A DNA stretch of 6,675 nt from G021776435 sp046756245 (GTDB lineage Bacteria; Pseudomonadota; Alphaproteobacteria; Caulobacterales; Parvularculaceae): positions 1 to 6,675 of the forward strand of contig JBHHVZ010000125.1 in the NCBI GenBank assembly GCA_046756245.1. Direction: 5' to 3'. The notes under the pieces were generated by a model. It did not search any database. It was not told the origin of the DNA and was given only the letters and a program-made list of their open reading frames with translations. A program made the translations under genes and the position numbers. Positions 1 to 6,545 of the stretch are shown here, piece by piece; the first letter of the stretch is position 1, and every line of letters starts with the position of its first letter.

Positions 1-27
1 GAAGGGTTTTGTCTGCGCCGCAGCCAT
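1..27 (-). CDS. Start of a downstream gene, probably flagellar assembly protein FliH/FlbE (partial)
   Basis: An ATG at 27..25 on the minus strand overlaps the last base of the fliG stop codon (TGATG), the arrangement typical of translationally coupled genes. Nine codons are visible before the window ends, giving MAAAQTKPF. In Caulobacter-type clusters the gene after fliF-fliG is flbE (fliH), whose product regulates the export ATPase FliI, and those proteins often start with a short tail leading into a K-x-F type segment. The identification rests mainly on gene order, as nine residues cannot prove it. The coding start itself is reasonably safe because of the overlap with fliG. Confidence 0.55.
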
Positions 28-1046
28 CAATAGATCACTTCATCGTCATTGGTCTTGGACAGGAAGATCTCTCCTTCCTCTGCAAGACGCTTCGCTGTCG
101 CCACGATTCGCGCCTGCGCCTGATCGACCTCGCGCACCCGCACCGGGCCCATGATGTCGATATCGTCGCGAAGAATGTTCGACGCGCGCTCCGACATATT
201 GTCGAAAAAGAGGGCGAGCATTTCTTCACTCGCGCCCTTAAGCGCCGTCGCCAGCACCGATTTGTCGATATGGCGCAGCAGGATCTGGATGTCCGGGCCG
301 TCCAGGCGGATGAGATCCTCGAATACGAACATTAACGACTTGATCTTTTCCGCGGAGGCCGGGTTCTTGTTCTCAAGCGTCGACATGAATCGGGTTTCGG
401 TCTGGCGGTCGAAATGGTTGAAAATCTCCGCCATCGATTCATGCGCGTCCTTGTCGTGACCGCGCGACAGCGCCGCCATGAATTCGGTTCTGAGCGTCTG
501 TTCGATCTGGTCGAGCACGTCCTTTTGCACAGGCCCCAACGCCAGCATGCGGTTGATGACCTCTTCGGCCAGCAGCTCGGGCAGGGCGGAGAGAACCCTG
601 GCGGCGTGTTCCGGCTTGATGCGCGAAAGGATGACTGCAATCGTCTGCGGGTGTTCGTTGCGGAGATAGTTGGCGAGCACCCGCTCGTTGACGTTGGCGA
701 GCTTGTCCCACATGGTCCGCCCGGCCGGGCCTTTGATCTCTTCGAGGATCGAGGCGACCTTGTCGTCCGGCAGAATATTTTTCAGGAGCCGGCGGGCCGA
801 ATCGACCGACCCGGAAATCGAGCCGGTCGAGGACAGGTTGGTCACGAAATCATATAAAAGCCGCTCGACGACATCGGCTGTGACCGGGCCGAGATTGGCG
901 ATGGCGAGGGTGATCTCGCGGATTTCCTCTTCGTCGAACGCCTCCCACAAGGGCTGGCTGTTCTCCTCGCCAAGCGCGAGCATCACCACCGCGGCGCGCT
1001 GGGCGCCCGTGAGGCTTTCCGGATCGGTGATCGCGCCTACGCTCAT
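27..1046 (-). CDS. fliG: Flagellar motor switch protein FliG
   Basis: FliG forms the torque-generating ring of the C-ring. It binds the MS-ring protein FliF with its N-terminal domain and faces the MotA stator with its C-terminal domain. The protein has 339 residues (about 331 in E. coli). The N-terminal domain spans about 10-100 (LTGAQRAAVVMLALGEE). The middle domain carries the EHPQ motif at 131-134 (EHPQTIAVIL). The C-terminal domain has the hinge-like segment MFVFEDL at 239-245. The five charged residues important for torque in E. coli are all present at the expected spacing: K270, R287, D294, D295 and R303. The ATG overlaps the fliF stop as ATGA, with an AGGGG ribosome binding site inside the fliF end, so translation is coupled to fliF. 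Transcription presumably comes from the fliF promoter. Nothing is truncated. Confidence 0.98.
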   Translation of the reverse strand: MSVGAITDPESLTGAQRAAVVMLALGEENSQPLWEAFDEEEIREITLAIANLGPVTADVVERLLYDFVTNLSSTGSISGSVDSARRLLKNILPDDKVASILEEIKGPAGRTMWDKLANVNERVLANYLRNEHPQTIAVILSRIKPEHAARVLSALPELLAEEVINRMLALGPVQKDVLDQIEQTLRTEFMAALSRGHDKDAHESMAEIFNHFDRQTETRFMSTLENKNPASAEKIKSLMFVFEDLIRLDGPDIQILLRHIDKSVLATALKGASEEMLALFFDNMSERASNILRDDIDIMGPVRVREVDQAQARIVATAKRLAEEGEIFLSKTNDDEVIY

Positions 1047-2662
1047 GCCGCGCCCCTGATCCAGTTTTTGAGTATGCCGGCGGATTCGTCCGTATGCCCC
1101 TTAACGATTTCGGTCACCTTTTTGACCGACGAGGCTTTGACCTGTCCTTCGACCTGGGCGAGGTCGATCTTGTGTTCGAGCGCGCTTTCCTGCGGCGCCG
1201 CCAGAGCCGGCGTTCCCGCCGCCGCGCCCTGGCCGGCGATTTGCGCCGGCGCGCCTTGCACCGCCGTCGCTCCCGCCGCCGGCGCGAACATCGGCCGCAG
1301 CACGAAAACGATGAGCGCCAGCGCAATGAGGGCGAGGGCGGCCAACTGGCCGATCCGCATGATGTCATCGCTGTTGAAAGACGATTGCGGCGCGGCGGCC
1401 GTCGCCGGCTCGATTGCAGGCTGCGGCTGAAAACGGATATCGACGACCTCGACCTGGTCGCCGCGCGCAGTGTTGAAACCGATCGCCGATTTCACCAGCG
1501 CTTCAATGCGCTGCAGCTCGGCCTGCGAACGCGGAGCGTAAGTTTCGGCGTCGGCGGAAGTCGCGCCGTTGATGGCGACGGCGACCGAAAGCCGCTTGAC
1601 GACAAGACCTTCATCGCGGACTGCGTTGCGAACCGTCTTGCTGATTTCGTAATTCGTCACCTCTTCGGTGCGCTGCGACGCAGACGTGGAGGCGGGCGCG
1701 TTATCCGCGACGGGCGCCGCGCCGGGCAGGGCGTTGGCGACGGTGACGCCGCGCCCGCCGGCGGGATCGCGATCGTTCGAAGATTCCTCGATCACCGTTG
1801 AGGAAAGCACGGTCTGGCTGTCAGGATCGATGATCTCCTGGCTTTCGCTAACCCGATTGAGACTCATGTCGGCGGCGACCTGCACCCGGACATTTTCAGG
1901 CCCGACAATACGGCCGACCATGTCCTCGACCGTGCGCCGGATGCGCGCTTCGGCTTCGAGCATGCGCTCCTCGACGCCGGCGGCGACGCCGTCGCCGCCA
2001 TTCTCGCCGGAAGCGAGCAGCGCGCCGGAGCCGTCCAGCACCGTGATCCGCGCCGGATTCAGTTTAGGAACAGCCGACGCGGCGAGATTGACGATGGCGC
2101 GGACCGTGCGGGCGTCGAGCTTGCCTGGCGCGTCGACGACAATAGAGGCTGACGCTGTCTGGCGTTCGCGCTCGCGCTCGAATAGTTCGCGTTCAGGCAG
2201 AACCAGATGCACGCGCGCCGAGCGCACGCCGGAAATCGAAGAGATCGTGCGCGCCAGCTCGCCCTCAAGCGCGCGCAGCCGATTGATGTTTTGTTGAAAG
2301 GTTGTCGCGCCCAAAGTCTTGTCGTCGTCGAAAATTTCATACCCGACGCCCGACCCGAAGACGAGACCGTCGGCGGCGAAATCGAGCCGCAGGCGGCTTG
2401 CTTCGTCGCGCGGAACCAGTATCGACGCGCGCGCGCCAGACTCGCGCAGTTTGTGACGCACGCCGTCCTGTTCGAGGCGGGATACGACAGTCTGCGCGTC
2501 GCGATAATCAAGATCGGCGTAAAGAACCGTCATCGACGGTTCGCCAATGCGCGCGGTGATTAGCGCCAGCGCCGCCGCCACGCCGATGGTTACGCCCACA
2601 ATCGCGCCGAGGCGCGCAATTCCAAAAGAACGGATAAGCCCCAAAAACTCATTCACGGACAT
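1043..2662 (-). CDS. fliF: Flagellar MS-ring protein FliF
   Basis: FliF builds the MS ring in the inner membrane, the base on which the rod, C-ring and export gate are assembled. The protein has 539 residues, close to the E. coli length of about 550. A first membrane helix lies at about 18-38. A YscJ/FliF-type ring-building region follows at about 45-210 (ETYEIFDDDK-like stretch at 105-115, QQNINRLRALEGELARTI at 123-140, VHLVLPE at 151-157). The second FliF domain includes the family signature NYEISKT at 337-343. A second membrane helix lies at about 437-458. An Ala/Gly/Pro-rich cytoplasmic linker leads to the FliG-binding tail at about 512-537 (VKGHTDESAGILKNWI). The region at about 295-332 is low-complexity and poor in hallmarks, as is usual for the periplasmic loop. 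The Shine-Dalgarno is weak (AGG, about 6 bases before ATG). Upstream DNA holds its own control region, separated from sciP by a terminator. Confidence 0.98.
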   Translation of the reverse strand: MSVNEFLGLIRSFGIARLGAIVGVTIGVAAALALITARIGEPSMTVLYADLDYRDAQTVVSRLEQDGVRHKLRESGARASILVPRDEASRLRLDFAADGLVFGSGVGYEIFDDDKTLGATTFQQNINRLRALEGELARTISSISGVRSARVHLVLPERELFERERERQTASASIVVDAPGKLDARTVRAIVNLAASAVPKLNPARITVLDGSGALLASGENGGDGVAAGVEERMLEAEARIRRTVEDMVGRIVGPENVRVQVAADMSLNRVSESQEIIDPDSQTVLSSTVIEESSNDRDPAGGRGVTVANALPGAAPVADNAPASTSASQRTEEVTNYEISKTVRNAVRDEGLVVKRLSVAVAINGATSADAETYAPRSQAELQRIEALVKSAIGFNTARGDQVEVVDIRFQPQPAIEPATAAAPQSSFNSDDIMRIGQLAALALIALALIVFVLRPMFAPAAGATAVQGAPAQIAGQGAAAGTPALAAPQESALEHKIDLAQVEGQVKASSVKKVTEIVKGHTDESAGILKNWIRGAA

Positions 2663-2680
2663 TCTGCCTGTACATTTGCG

Positions 2681-2699
2681 TCGGCGCGTGCTGCGCCGA
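2681..2699. repeat. Perfect inverted repeat in the fliF leader
   Basis: TCGGCGC and GCGCCGA form perfect 7-base arms around a 5-base loop, ending 19 bases before the fliF start codon. There is no T tract on the minus side, so it is not a standard terminator. It could fold in the mRNA leader near the weak ribosome binding site or bind a protein as DNA. It may also be chance in GC-rich DNA. Confidence 0.4.
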
Positions 2700-2707
2700 A
2701 CATACGC

Positions 2708-2725
2708 TCGGCAAAATTTGCCCGG
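2708..2725 (-). promoter_or_regulatory. ftr-like palindrome upstream of fliF (putative FlbD site)
   Basis: The core GGCAAA-A-TTTGCC at 2710-2722 is a perfect inverted repeat with 6-base arms. It lies about 46-61 bases before the fliF start codon. Read on the minus strand, the 16-mer GGGCAAATTTTGCCGA agrees at 13 of 16 positions with the palindrome at 6548-6563 and at 12 of 16 with that at 6340-6355. In Caulobacter, FlbD represses fliF by binding a site of this general type (ftr4) in the fliF promoter. The palindrome is seen directly; binding by FlbD and repression are inferred. I could not identify convincing -35/-10 or CtrA boxes beside it. Confidence 0.5.
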
Positions 2726-2763
2726 TTTGTCGTAAAGAAACCGTTGAAATACGGGGTTTGCTG

Positions 2764-2792
2764 AAAAAAATGCCCGCGCGGGAGCGCGGGCA
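2764..2792 (-). terminator. Intrinsic terminator downstream of sciP
   Basis: Read on the minus strand, a 9-base-pair perfect GC-rich stem (TGCCCGCGC / GCGCGGGCA, positions 2771-2779 and 2784-2792) with a 4-base loop is followed at once by seven T residues (2764-2770). It starts about 33 bases after the sciP stop codon. It should end the sciP transcript, so fliF needs its own promoter between here and 2662. Confidence 0.9.
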
Positions 2793-2824
2793 GGCGTTCT
2801 TCAGGGAGGGAAGTTAAGAACTGA

Positions 2825-3115
2825 TCAACGATATTGCTGGACGCGGGTCGCCCGCAGACCCGGCAATCCAAACTGGTCGATCGCTTTTTGCCAGGAGAGG
2901 AATTCCTCCACGGTCAATGTGTAGCGATCGCAGGCTTCTTCGAGCGTCAGCAGACCGCCGCGCACGGCGGCGACGACTTCGGCCTTGCGGCGGATCACCC
3001 AACGCTTGGTGTTGACGGGCGGCAGATCCGCCAAGGTAAGCGGCGTGCCGTCGGGCCCGATGACAAAGGGCTCTTTCTGGTCGGACGACGCGACTTGTTT
3101 TGCTGCGACGGTCAT
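2825..3115 (-). CDS. sciP: SciP, DUF1153 helix-turn-helix inhibitor of CtrA
   Basis: This small DNA-associated regulator has 96 residues (about 93 in Caulobacter). In Caulobacter SciP accumulates in the new swarmer cell and blocks transcription of CtrA-activated genes, many of them flagellar. The sequence carries the family's nearly invariant block: VIGPDGTPLTLADLPP at 18-33, then NTKRWVIRRKAEVVAAVRGG at 35-54, LTLEEACDRYTLTVEEFLSW at about 56-75 (the helix-turn-helix), and the basic tail LRATRVQQYR. The frame is open upstream to an ATG at 3229. The start at 3115 is preferred because the added 38 residues do not resemble the family and an AGGGA lies about 10 bases before the 3115 ATG. It sits between flgE and fliF, as in Caulobacter, and ends at its own terminator. 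An older-style annotation would be 'DUF1153 domain-containing protein'. Confidence 0.93.
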   Translation of the reverse strand: MTVAAKQVASSDQKEPFVIGPDGTPLTLADLPPVNTKRWVIRRKAEVVAAVRGGLLTLEEACDRYTLTVEEFLSWQKAIDQFGLPGLRATRVQQYR

Positions 3116-3269
3116 TGGCGCTCTATCCCTGAATATGCAACTGTATGACGGCAAAGATAGTCCGAACGTTTTTAAGAAACGGCAAAAACTTAGGGTAAAT
3201 GCTTCCGTAAGCCGTTGATTAAATTTCAATAATTGAGCTCAAAAATGTCTCAATACGGAACGATCGAGC
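3116..3269 (-). promoter_or_regulatory. sciP upstream region with a weak promoter candidate
   Basis: This 154-base AT-richer gap separates flgE from sciP and should contain the sciP promoter. The best minus-strand match I see is TTGCCG (3185..3180), 17 bases, then GACTAT (3162..3157), which would place the RNA start near 3150, about 35 bases before the sciP ATG. The -10 match is poor. The -35 overlaps CGGCAAAAAC, which resembles half of the ftr-like palindromes elsewhere in the window. On the flgE side, ATTGAG/CTCAAT repeats (3232-3237, 3249-3254) and a 10-base palindrome (3233-3242) occur, but none makes a normal terminator for flgE. Confidence 0.25.
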
Positions 3270-4556
3270 CTAAGCGGCGGTTTCGGCGAGGGTGCGCCAG
3301 AGTTCGTCGGCGATCGTGATGATGCGCGCATTGGCGGAATAGGCGCGCTGGGTCGCGATCAGGGTTGAAAATTCCTGGCCGATATCGACGGTCGATATTT
3401 CGAGCGCCTGCGCTTCAAGAAGCCCGGCCGGGCCGTCGGCAGGGCGCGCAAGGCGGATGTCGCCGGCGTCCGGCGTTGACAGAAAGGCCGACGCTGCGGC
3501 GTTTTCAAGCCCTTCCGGATTGATGAAGAGCGCCAGCGGCAGTTGATAGATGTCGCGCTTCAACCCGTTCTCAAAAAGCGCTGTAACAAGTCCGTTATCG
3601 CCTACCTCGACGCCCGACAGCGCGCCGAACGCCGCGCCGTCTGCGTTGGCTGAAAAGACTCGTGTCGTTCCTGCAAGCTGCTTGAGGCCGCCTAGATCGA
3701 GCGCCACCGGCGCTCCTGTGAATCCGGTCGAAAGCGTTGACGGGAACGTTGTCGCGCCGGCGTCGATATCGCCGGCCGCGTGAAAGGCGAGCACGCCTGC
3801 GGCGATTTGCCCTGCCGTTCCGCCGTCAGGCGTCACAGACGCTTCGACGTTCCACCGATCGGCGCCGGCGCGCAAGAAAGCAAGCGTCAGCGTCGCCCCG
3901 TTCCCGTCGGCGTCGAAAATCTGGAAGGACTGGGCGAAATCCGCCGCGATCGCGCCCGACGTCATATTGACGGCCGGATCGGCGGGATTATATGTCGCCA
4001 GAGCCGGCGACAGCGGCGAATTGGGATCGAGATTGCCGGCGAGCGCGGCGAATGTCGTCGCCGCGGCGAGGCCGGGGATGCGGTTGATGTTGACGGTCTC
4101 GAGCGCCGCAAGACTGAACGAGGAGGGGATTACGCCGTTCGCGCCGATCGGCGCGCCGCGGAGGAAGTATCCCGCGCCGTTGACGAGATCGCCGTTGGCG
4201 TTGGGAACGAACCCGCCGGATCGCGTGAAGAGAAAGGGCGCCGTCGCCGTTGCGCCGTCCGCGGTTTCCGAAACGACGAAGAACCCGGCGCCGGAAATAG
4301 CAAGGTCGGTTTCGGAAGCGGTTCGCGTCAGCGCGCCTTGCTCCCGCATGAGCTGCCGGTTGACGGCGCTGACGCCGGTTCCGAGCGGCGTCGGCGTTCC
4401 GGCCGCCTCAACCGTCACCAGATCCGCGAAATTCGCCCGCGCGCGCTTGAAGCCGACCGTCTGGCTGTTGGCGATATTGTCCGATACCGCCTGCAGACTG
4501 GTTGCGAACGCGTTGAGGCCAGAAAGGCCGATGGAAAATACGCCCGAGAAGCTCAT
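3270..4556 (-). CDS. flgE: Flagellar hook protein FlgE
   Basis: FlgE is the subunit of the hook, the universal joint between rod and filament, exported through the flagellar type III apparatus. It has 428 residues (about 400 in E. coli). The N-terminal axial-protein domain is clear: FSIGLSGLNAFATSLQAVSD at 7-26 and the rod/hook motif ANSQTVGFK at 29-37. DLAISGAGFFVV at 84-95 and the segment around FTRSGGF (110-116) are the usual FlgE/F/G core. The middle (about 160-340) is Ala/Gly-rich and variable, as expected for the exposed hook domains. The C-terminal helix with ALEISTVDIGQEFSTLIATQ at 384-403 and QRAYSANARIITIADELW at 403-420 is typical. No cysteine is present, which is common for exported axial proteins. 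A GGAG ribosome binding site lies about 8 bases before ATG, and the flgD stop is only 12 bases upstream, so it is co-transcribed with flgD and fliK. FlgF/FlgG are relatives, but their length and the FlgD neighbour favour FlgE. Confidence 0.95.
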   Translation of the reverse strand: MSFSGVFSIGLSGLNAFATSLQAVSDNIANSQTVGFKRARANFADLVTVEAAGTPTPLGTGVSAVNRQLMREQGALTRTASETDLAISGAGFFVVSETADGATATAPFLFTRSGGFVPNANGDLVNGAGYFLRGAPIGANGVIPSSFSLAALETVNINRIPGLAAATTFAALAGNLDPNSPLSPALATYNPADPAVNMTSGAIAADFAQSFQIFDADGNGATLTLAFLRAGADRWNVEASVTPDGGTAGQIAAGVLAFHAAGDIDAGATTFPSTLSTGFTGAPVALDLGGLKQLAGTTRVFSANADGAAFGALSGVEVGDNGLVTALFENGLKRDIYQLPLALFINPEGLENAAASAFLSTPDAGDIRLARPADGPAGLLEAQALEISTVDIGQEFSTLIATQRAYSANARIITIADELWRTLAETAA

Positions 4557-4568
4557 GGTATGCTCCGT

Positions 4569-5234
4569 CTAAAGATTAAAATCCGTGTGGATGGCGCTGA
4601 TGTCGTCGATCGGCACAAGCCGGCCGTCGAGCTTCAGGAGCGGCGAACCGTCGTTAAAGACAACGCCGGAAACGCGCGCCGCCGACTGCAGCGCGACGGG
4701 GAGCGCATCACCGTTCGCATCCTGCGCCTCGATCACGAGCCGGTAGACGCCGGGAGCGGCGGGCGCGCCGTTGTCGGCGAGGCCGTCCCAGACAACCGTA
4801 TGCGCGCCGGCGCCGGTTTCGCCTTCAGTCCGCGCCACGACTGCGCCGCTCGCATCAAACACCGTCAGCGCGACCGACTTCGCATTGGTCGGCAGCACAT
4901 AGCGCCAGCGCGCGCCATCGGCGCCGAGGCCGGCTTCGCCGCCTTCAACGGTCGCGACGCGGCCGACATAGTCGAGCGCGGTCTCGCGCGTCGCCGCCGC
5001 CTGGATGGCGATCAGCGCTTCGAGATTCCGGTTGGTCCGGATCGACTGTTCGACCGAGGCGAACTGCACGAGCTGGTCGGTGAAGCGTTCGGTGTCGAGC
5101 GGCTCCAGCGGATCCTGATTGCGCAGTTGCGTCGTCAGGAGCGTCAAAAACGTATCGAAATTATCGGTCAACCGCGAGAAGGCGCTAGTTGACGACTGCG
5201 GGATCTGGGCGGATGACAGGGCGGCGATATCCAT
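4569..5234 (-). CDS. flgD: Flagellar hook-assembly scaffold (cap) protein FlgD
   Basis: FlgD sits at the tip of the growing hook, helps FlgE subunits to assemble, and is discarded when the hook is complete. The protein has 221 residues, the normal family length. The N-terminal signature is strong: FDTFLTLLTTQLRNQDPLEP at 26-45, then FTDQLVQFASVEQ at 51-63. The C-terminal half holds the FlgD tudor-like and Ig-like region, with LTVFDASGAVV at 123-133, VVWDGLADNG at 147-156 and PGVYRLVIEA at 161-170. The start is supported by a GAGG ribosome binding site that overlaps the fliK stop codon (TGAGG), about 10 bases before ATG. The neighbours fliK upstream and flgE downstream complete the hook operon. 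Confidence 0.97.
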   Translation of the reverse strand: MDIAALSSAQIPQSSTSAFSRLTDNFDTFLTLLTTQLRNQDPLEPLDTERFTDQLVQFASVEQSIRTNRNLEALIAIQAAATRETALDYVGRVATVEGGEAGLGADGARWRYVLPTNAKSVALTVFDASGAVVARTEGETGAGAHTVVWDGLADNGAPAAPGVYRLVIEAQDANGDALPVALQSAARVSGVVFNDGSPLLKLDGRLVPIDDISAIHTDFNL

Positions 5235-5245
5235 CGGTGTTTTCC

Positions 5246-6202
5246 TCAGATGCGAAGATCGACGAAGCCTTGCGAGAAAGGCGCGAAGAATAAGGGTTCA
5301 TAGGAAGCCAGCGCAGCGTGATCGTCTGCGAGCGCAGTTTGTTGCGCCAATGCCGATGGCGTGTCGGCGTCCTGGTCGGCCAGCGTGAATGAGAGATCCT
5401 GCCCGCTCAGATCAAAACCCGACGCGGCGAGCGCCGTGCGCAGCGCCGCGCCGTCGCGCGCAAACAGATCAAGCGCCGTTTGATTTTCGAATTTGAACGC
5501 GAGCGCCGCCTTGCCGTCATCGCCGATGGTGAGGCGCGCCTCCACGCGGCCGAGTTCGGGCGGATCGAGGCGCAGCTCGAAACGGGTGTCGCCGTCTTTA
5601 AGTCGGTGGGCGAGCAGGCGGGCGAAGTCATGAATCTGCGGCGCGGCTTGCGGGCGAACCGGCGCGCTCGGGCGGGCGGCGCGGGCCGGCGCTTGCGCCT
5701 TCTGAATGTCCCGAACGGCGGCGGCCTCGCTGCGCAGGGCGGCGCTTGTCTGGGGCTGTGTGGGTGCGGCGCTGGAGCCTGCGGGCGCCGTTCCCAAAGC
5801 TGTCCGGAGCGGCGCGGGCTGAACGGCCGGCCGGGCGGCTTGTTGCGCGGCGGCAGGGGCCGGGCCGGCCGCGCGGGGTTGCGCATTTTGCGCGCCGCGC
5901 CGGCCCGGCTGTTCCGCATTTTCATCCGTAGACCGAGGAGTGAGCGATGCGCCGTCATCGCCGCCGGACGCTGCGGCGCGGGAATCGGCCCGCGGCGCGC
6001 CGGCGGTTGCGGGCGCGGCGTTTTCAGGCGTTCCGCCAAAGGCTTTCAAGGCCGTCGAAGCGCGCGCCTCAAGCGCCGTTATGGCGGCTGGGAAGGAAAA
6101 GGCGGCCGCGTCTTCGCTGCGGGCCCGGCGGTCAGACGGTTGCGCCTGCGCCGGGGCGGCGCGCGTCATGGCGTTCGTTGATCCTGCCAGGGCCTCGGTC
6201 AT
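5246..6202 (-). CDS. fliK: Flagellar hook-length control protein FliK
   Basis: FliK is an exported ruler that measures hook length and triggers the export switch in FlhB from hook to filament substrates. From the ATG at 6202 it has 318 residues, at the short end of the family. Residues of about 20-190 are low-complexity, Ala/Pro/Arg/Gln-rich, as expected for the extended ruler part. The conserved C-terminal Flg_hook domain follows at about 190-275: FARLLAHRLKDGDTRFELRL at 193-212, then DPPELGRVEARLTIGDDGKA at 213-232, with the LRLDPPELG core diagnostic for the family. The start is uncertain. A GTG at 6226 adds eight residues but has no ribosome binding site, and an ATG at 6169 is also possible. 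The 6202 ATG is chosen because it leaves a leader of about 37 bases from the predicted sigma-54 start, though its Shine-Dalgarno (AAGGA) is 15 bases away. It is the first gene of the fliK-flgD-flgE operon. Confidence 0.9.
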   Translation of the reverse strand: MTEALAGSTNAMTRAAPAQAQPSDRRARSEDAAAFSFPAAITALEARASTALKAFGGTPENAAPATAGAPRADSRAAASGGDDGASLTPRSTDENAEQPGRRGAQNAQPRAAGPAPAAAQQAARPAVQPAPLRTALGTAPAGSSAAPTQPQTSAALRSEAAAVRDIQKAQAPARAARPSAPVRPQAAPQIHDFARLLAHRLKDGDTRFELRLDPPELGRVEARLTIGDDGKAALAFKFENQTALDLFARDGAALRTALAASGFDLSGQDLSFTLADQDADTPSALAQQTALADDHAALASYEPLFFAPFSQGFVDLRI

Positions 6203-6250
6203 CGACGGCGCTTCGCGTCCTTCCACGCGTAACTATGCGCGCGATAAAGC

Positions 6251-6265
6251 GCAAACGCCGCGCCA
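6251..6265 (-). promoter_or_regulatory. Sigma-54 (-24/-12) promoter for fliK-flgD-flgE
   Basis: On the minus strand the sequence TGGCGCGGCGTTTGC matches the sigma-54 consensus TGGCAC-N5-TTGC at all but one fixed position, with exact GG-N10-GC spacing. The expected RNA start is near 6239, about 37 bases before the preferred fliK start. Hook genes of Caulobacter-type bacteria are transcribed by sigma-54 holoenzyme with the enhancer-binding protein FlbD, so both motif and context agree. Confidence 0.75.
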
Positions 6266-6325
6266 TATTCAGACATGAGAGTCCGCGCGGGATTGCATGC
6301 TGAATAAAGGGTAAAGGCGCGCTGC

Positions 6326-6341
6326 GGCGGAAAATTCCGCC
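6326..6341. promoter_or_regulatory. ftr-like palindrome A (putative FlbD enhancer site)
   Basis: GGCGGAA-AA-TTCCGCC is a perfect inverted repeat with 7-base arms. Its centre is about 94 bases upstream of the predicted fliK RNA start, the usual distance for FlbD-bound ftr elements before Caulobacter sigma-54 promoters. It agrees with the adjacent site B at 12 of 16 positions when aligned. FlbD binding is inferred. Confidence 0.5.
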
Positions 6342-6358
6342 TGCAGAATTTGCCGCCG
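6340..6358. promoter_or_regulatory. ftr-like palindrome B (putative FlbD enhancer site)
   Basis: On the minus strand the sequence contains CGGCAAATTCTGCAGG, an imperfect inverted repeat (arms CGGCA / TGCAG around AATTC). It abuts site A, centre to centre about 15 bases. It matches my recollection of the ftr pattern (CGGC, an A-run, then GC). It resembles the palindromes at 6546-6563 (13 of 16) and 2708-2725 (12 of 16). Paired sites are common for enhancer-binding proteins. Confidence 0.5.
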
Positions 6359-6397
6359 CCGGCGCTTTTTGCCGACGATCCTGTTCCTGGCGCGCGA

Positions 6398-6412
6398 TGG
6401 TGCGTCGATTGC
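6398..6412 (+). promoter_or_regulatory. Possible rightward sigma-54 promoter
   Basis: TGGTGCGTCGATTGC fits TGGCAC-N5-TTGC with a perfect TTGC, exact GG-N10-GC spacing and two mismatches in the -24 box. The RNA start would be near 6424. The ftr-like pair A/B lies about 75-90 bases upstream of it. Against it, the first well-supported start codon to the right is at 6613, leaving a leader of about 190 bases. Confidence 0.4.
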
Positions 6413-6545
6413 ACCTCTCAGGGCGAGATTGCGCAATATCGGTCGAACAGATGAGTCGAATAGTGCGGAACGCCGCGGAAACACTGGCCGCACGCCAAAA
6501 GGGGCGGCGTCAGCCGGTAATAATTTCCGGATCCTTTTTACCCGC

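Noticed and set aside
1094..1801. Long open frames on the plus strand opposite fliF, flgE, flgD and fliK
   Set aside because: They are arginine-rich antisense frames typical of high-GC genes, without ribosome binding sites or recognisable domains, lying wholly over well-identified flagellar genes.
3113..3229. Longer sciP start at 3229
   Set aside because: The extra 38 residues do not look like the SciP family, and the region has promoter-like AT-rich composition. The 3115 start gives the family's usual length.
3232..3254. Inverted repeats after flgE as a terminator
   Set aside because: The stem is short and AT-rich, and no T run follows it on the minus strand.
2663..3269. Possible CtrA boxes (TTAA at 3172-3175, 3219-3222; TTAAC on the minus strand near 2811-2815)
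   Set aside because: None forms the TTAA-N7-TTAA pair. The best (minus strand from 3222, TTAA then TTAC) has spacing of eight and a mismatch, and the one near 2813 lies upstream of the sciP terminator. Isolated TTAA is not enough.
462..3746. TGTCGCG motifs, reported for SciP binding, for example near 462, 2303, 3551 and 3740
   Set aside because: All are inside coding sequence of GC-rich genes, none in the intergenic regions, so they are best explained by codon use.
6501..6514. GG-N10-GC match on the plus strand as a nearer sigma-54 promoter for the 6613 gene
   Set aside because: Only the invariant GG and GC fit. The -24 (GGGGC) and -12 (CAGC) boxes are otherwise poor, as expected by chance in GC-rich DNA.
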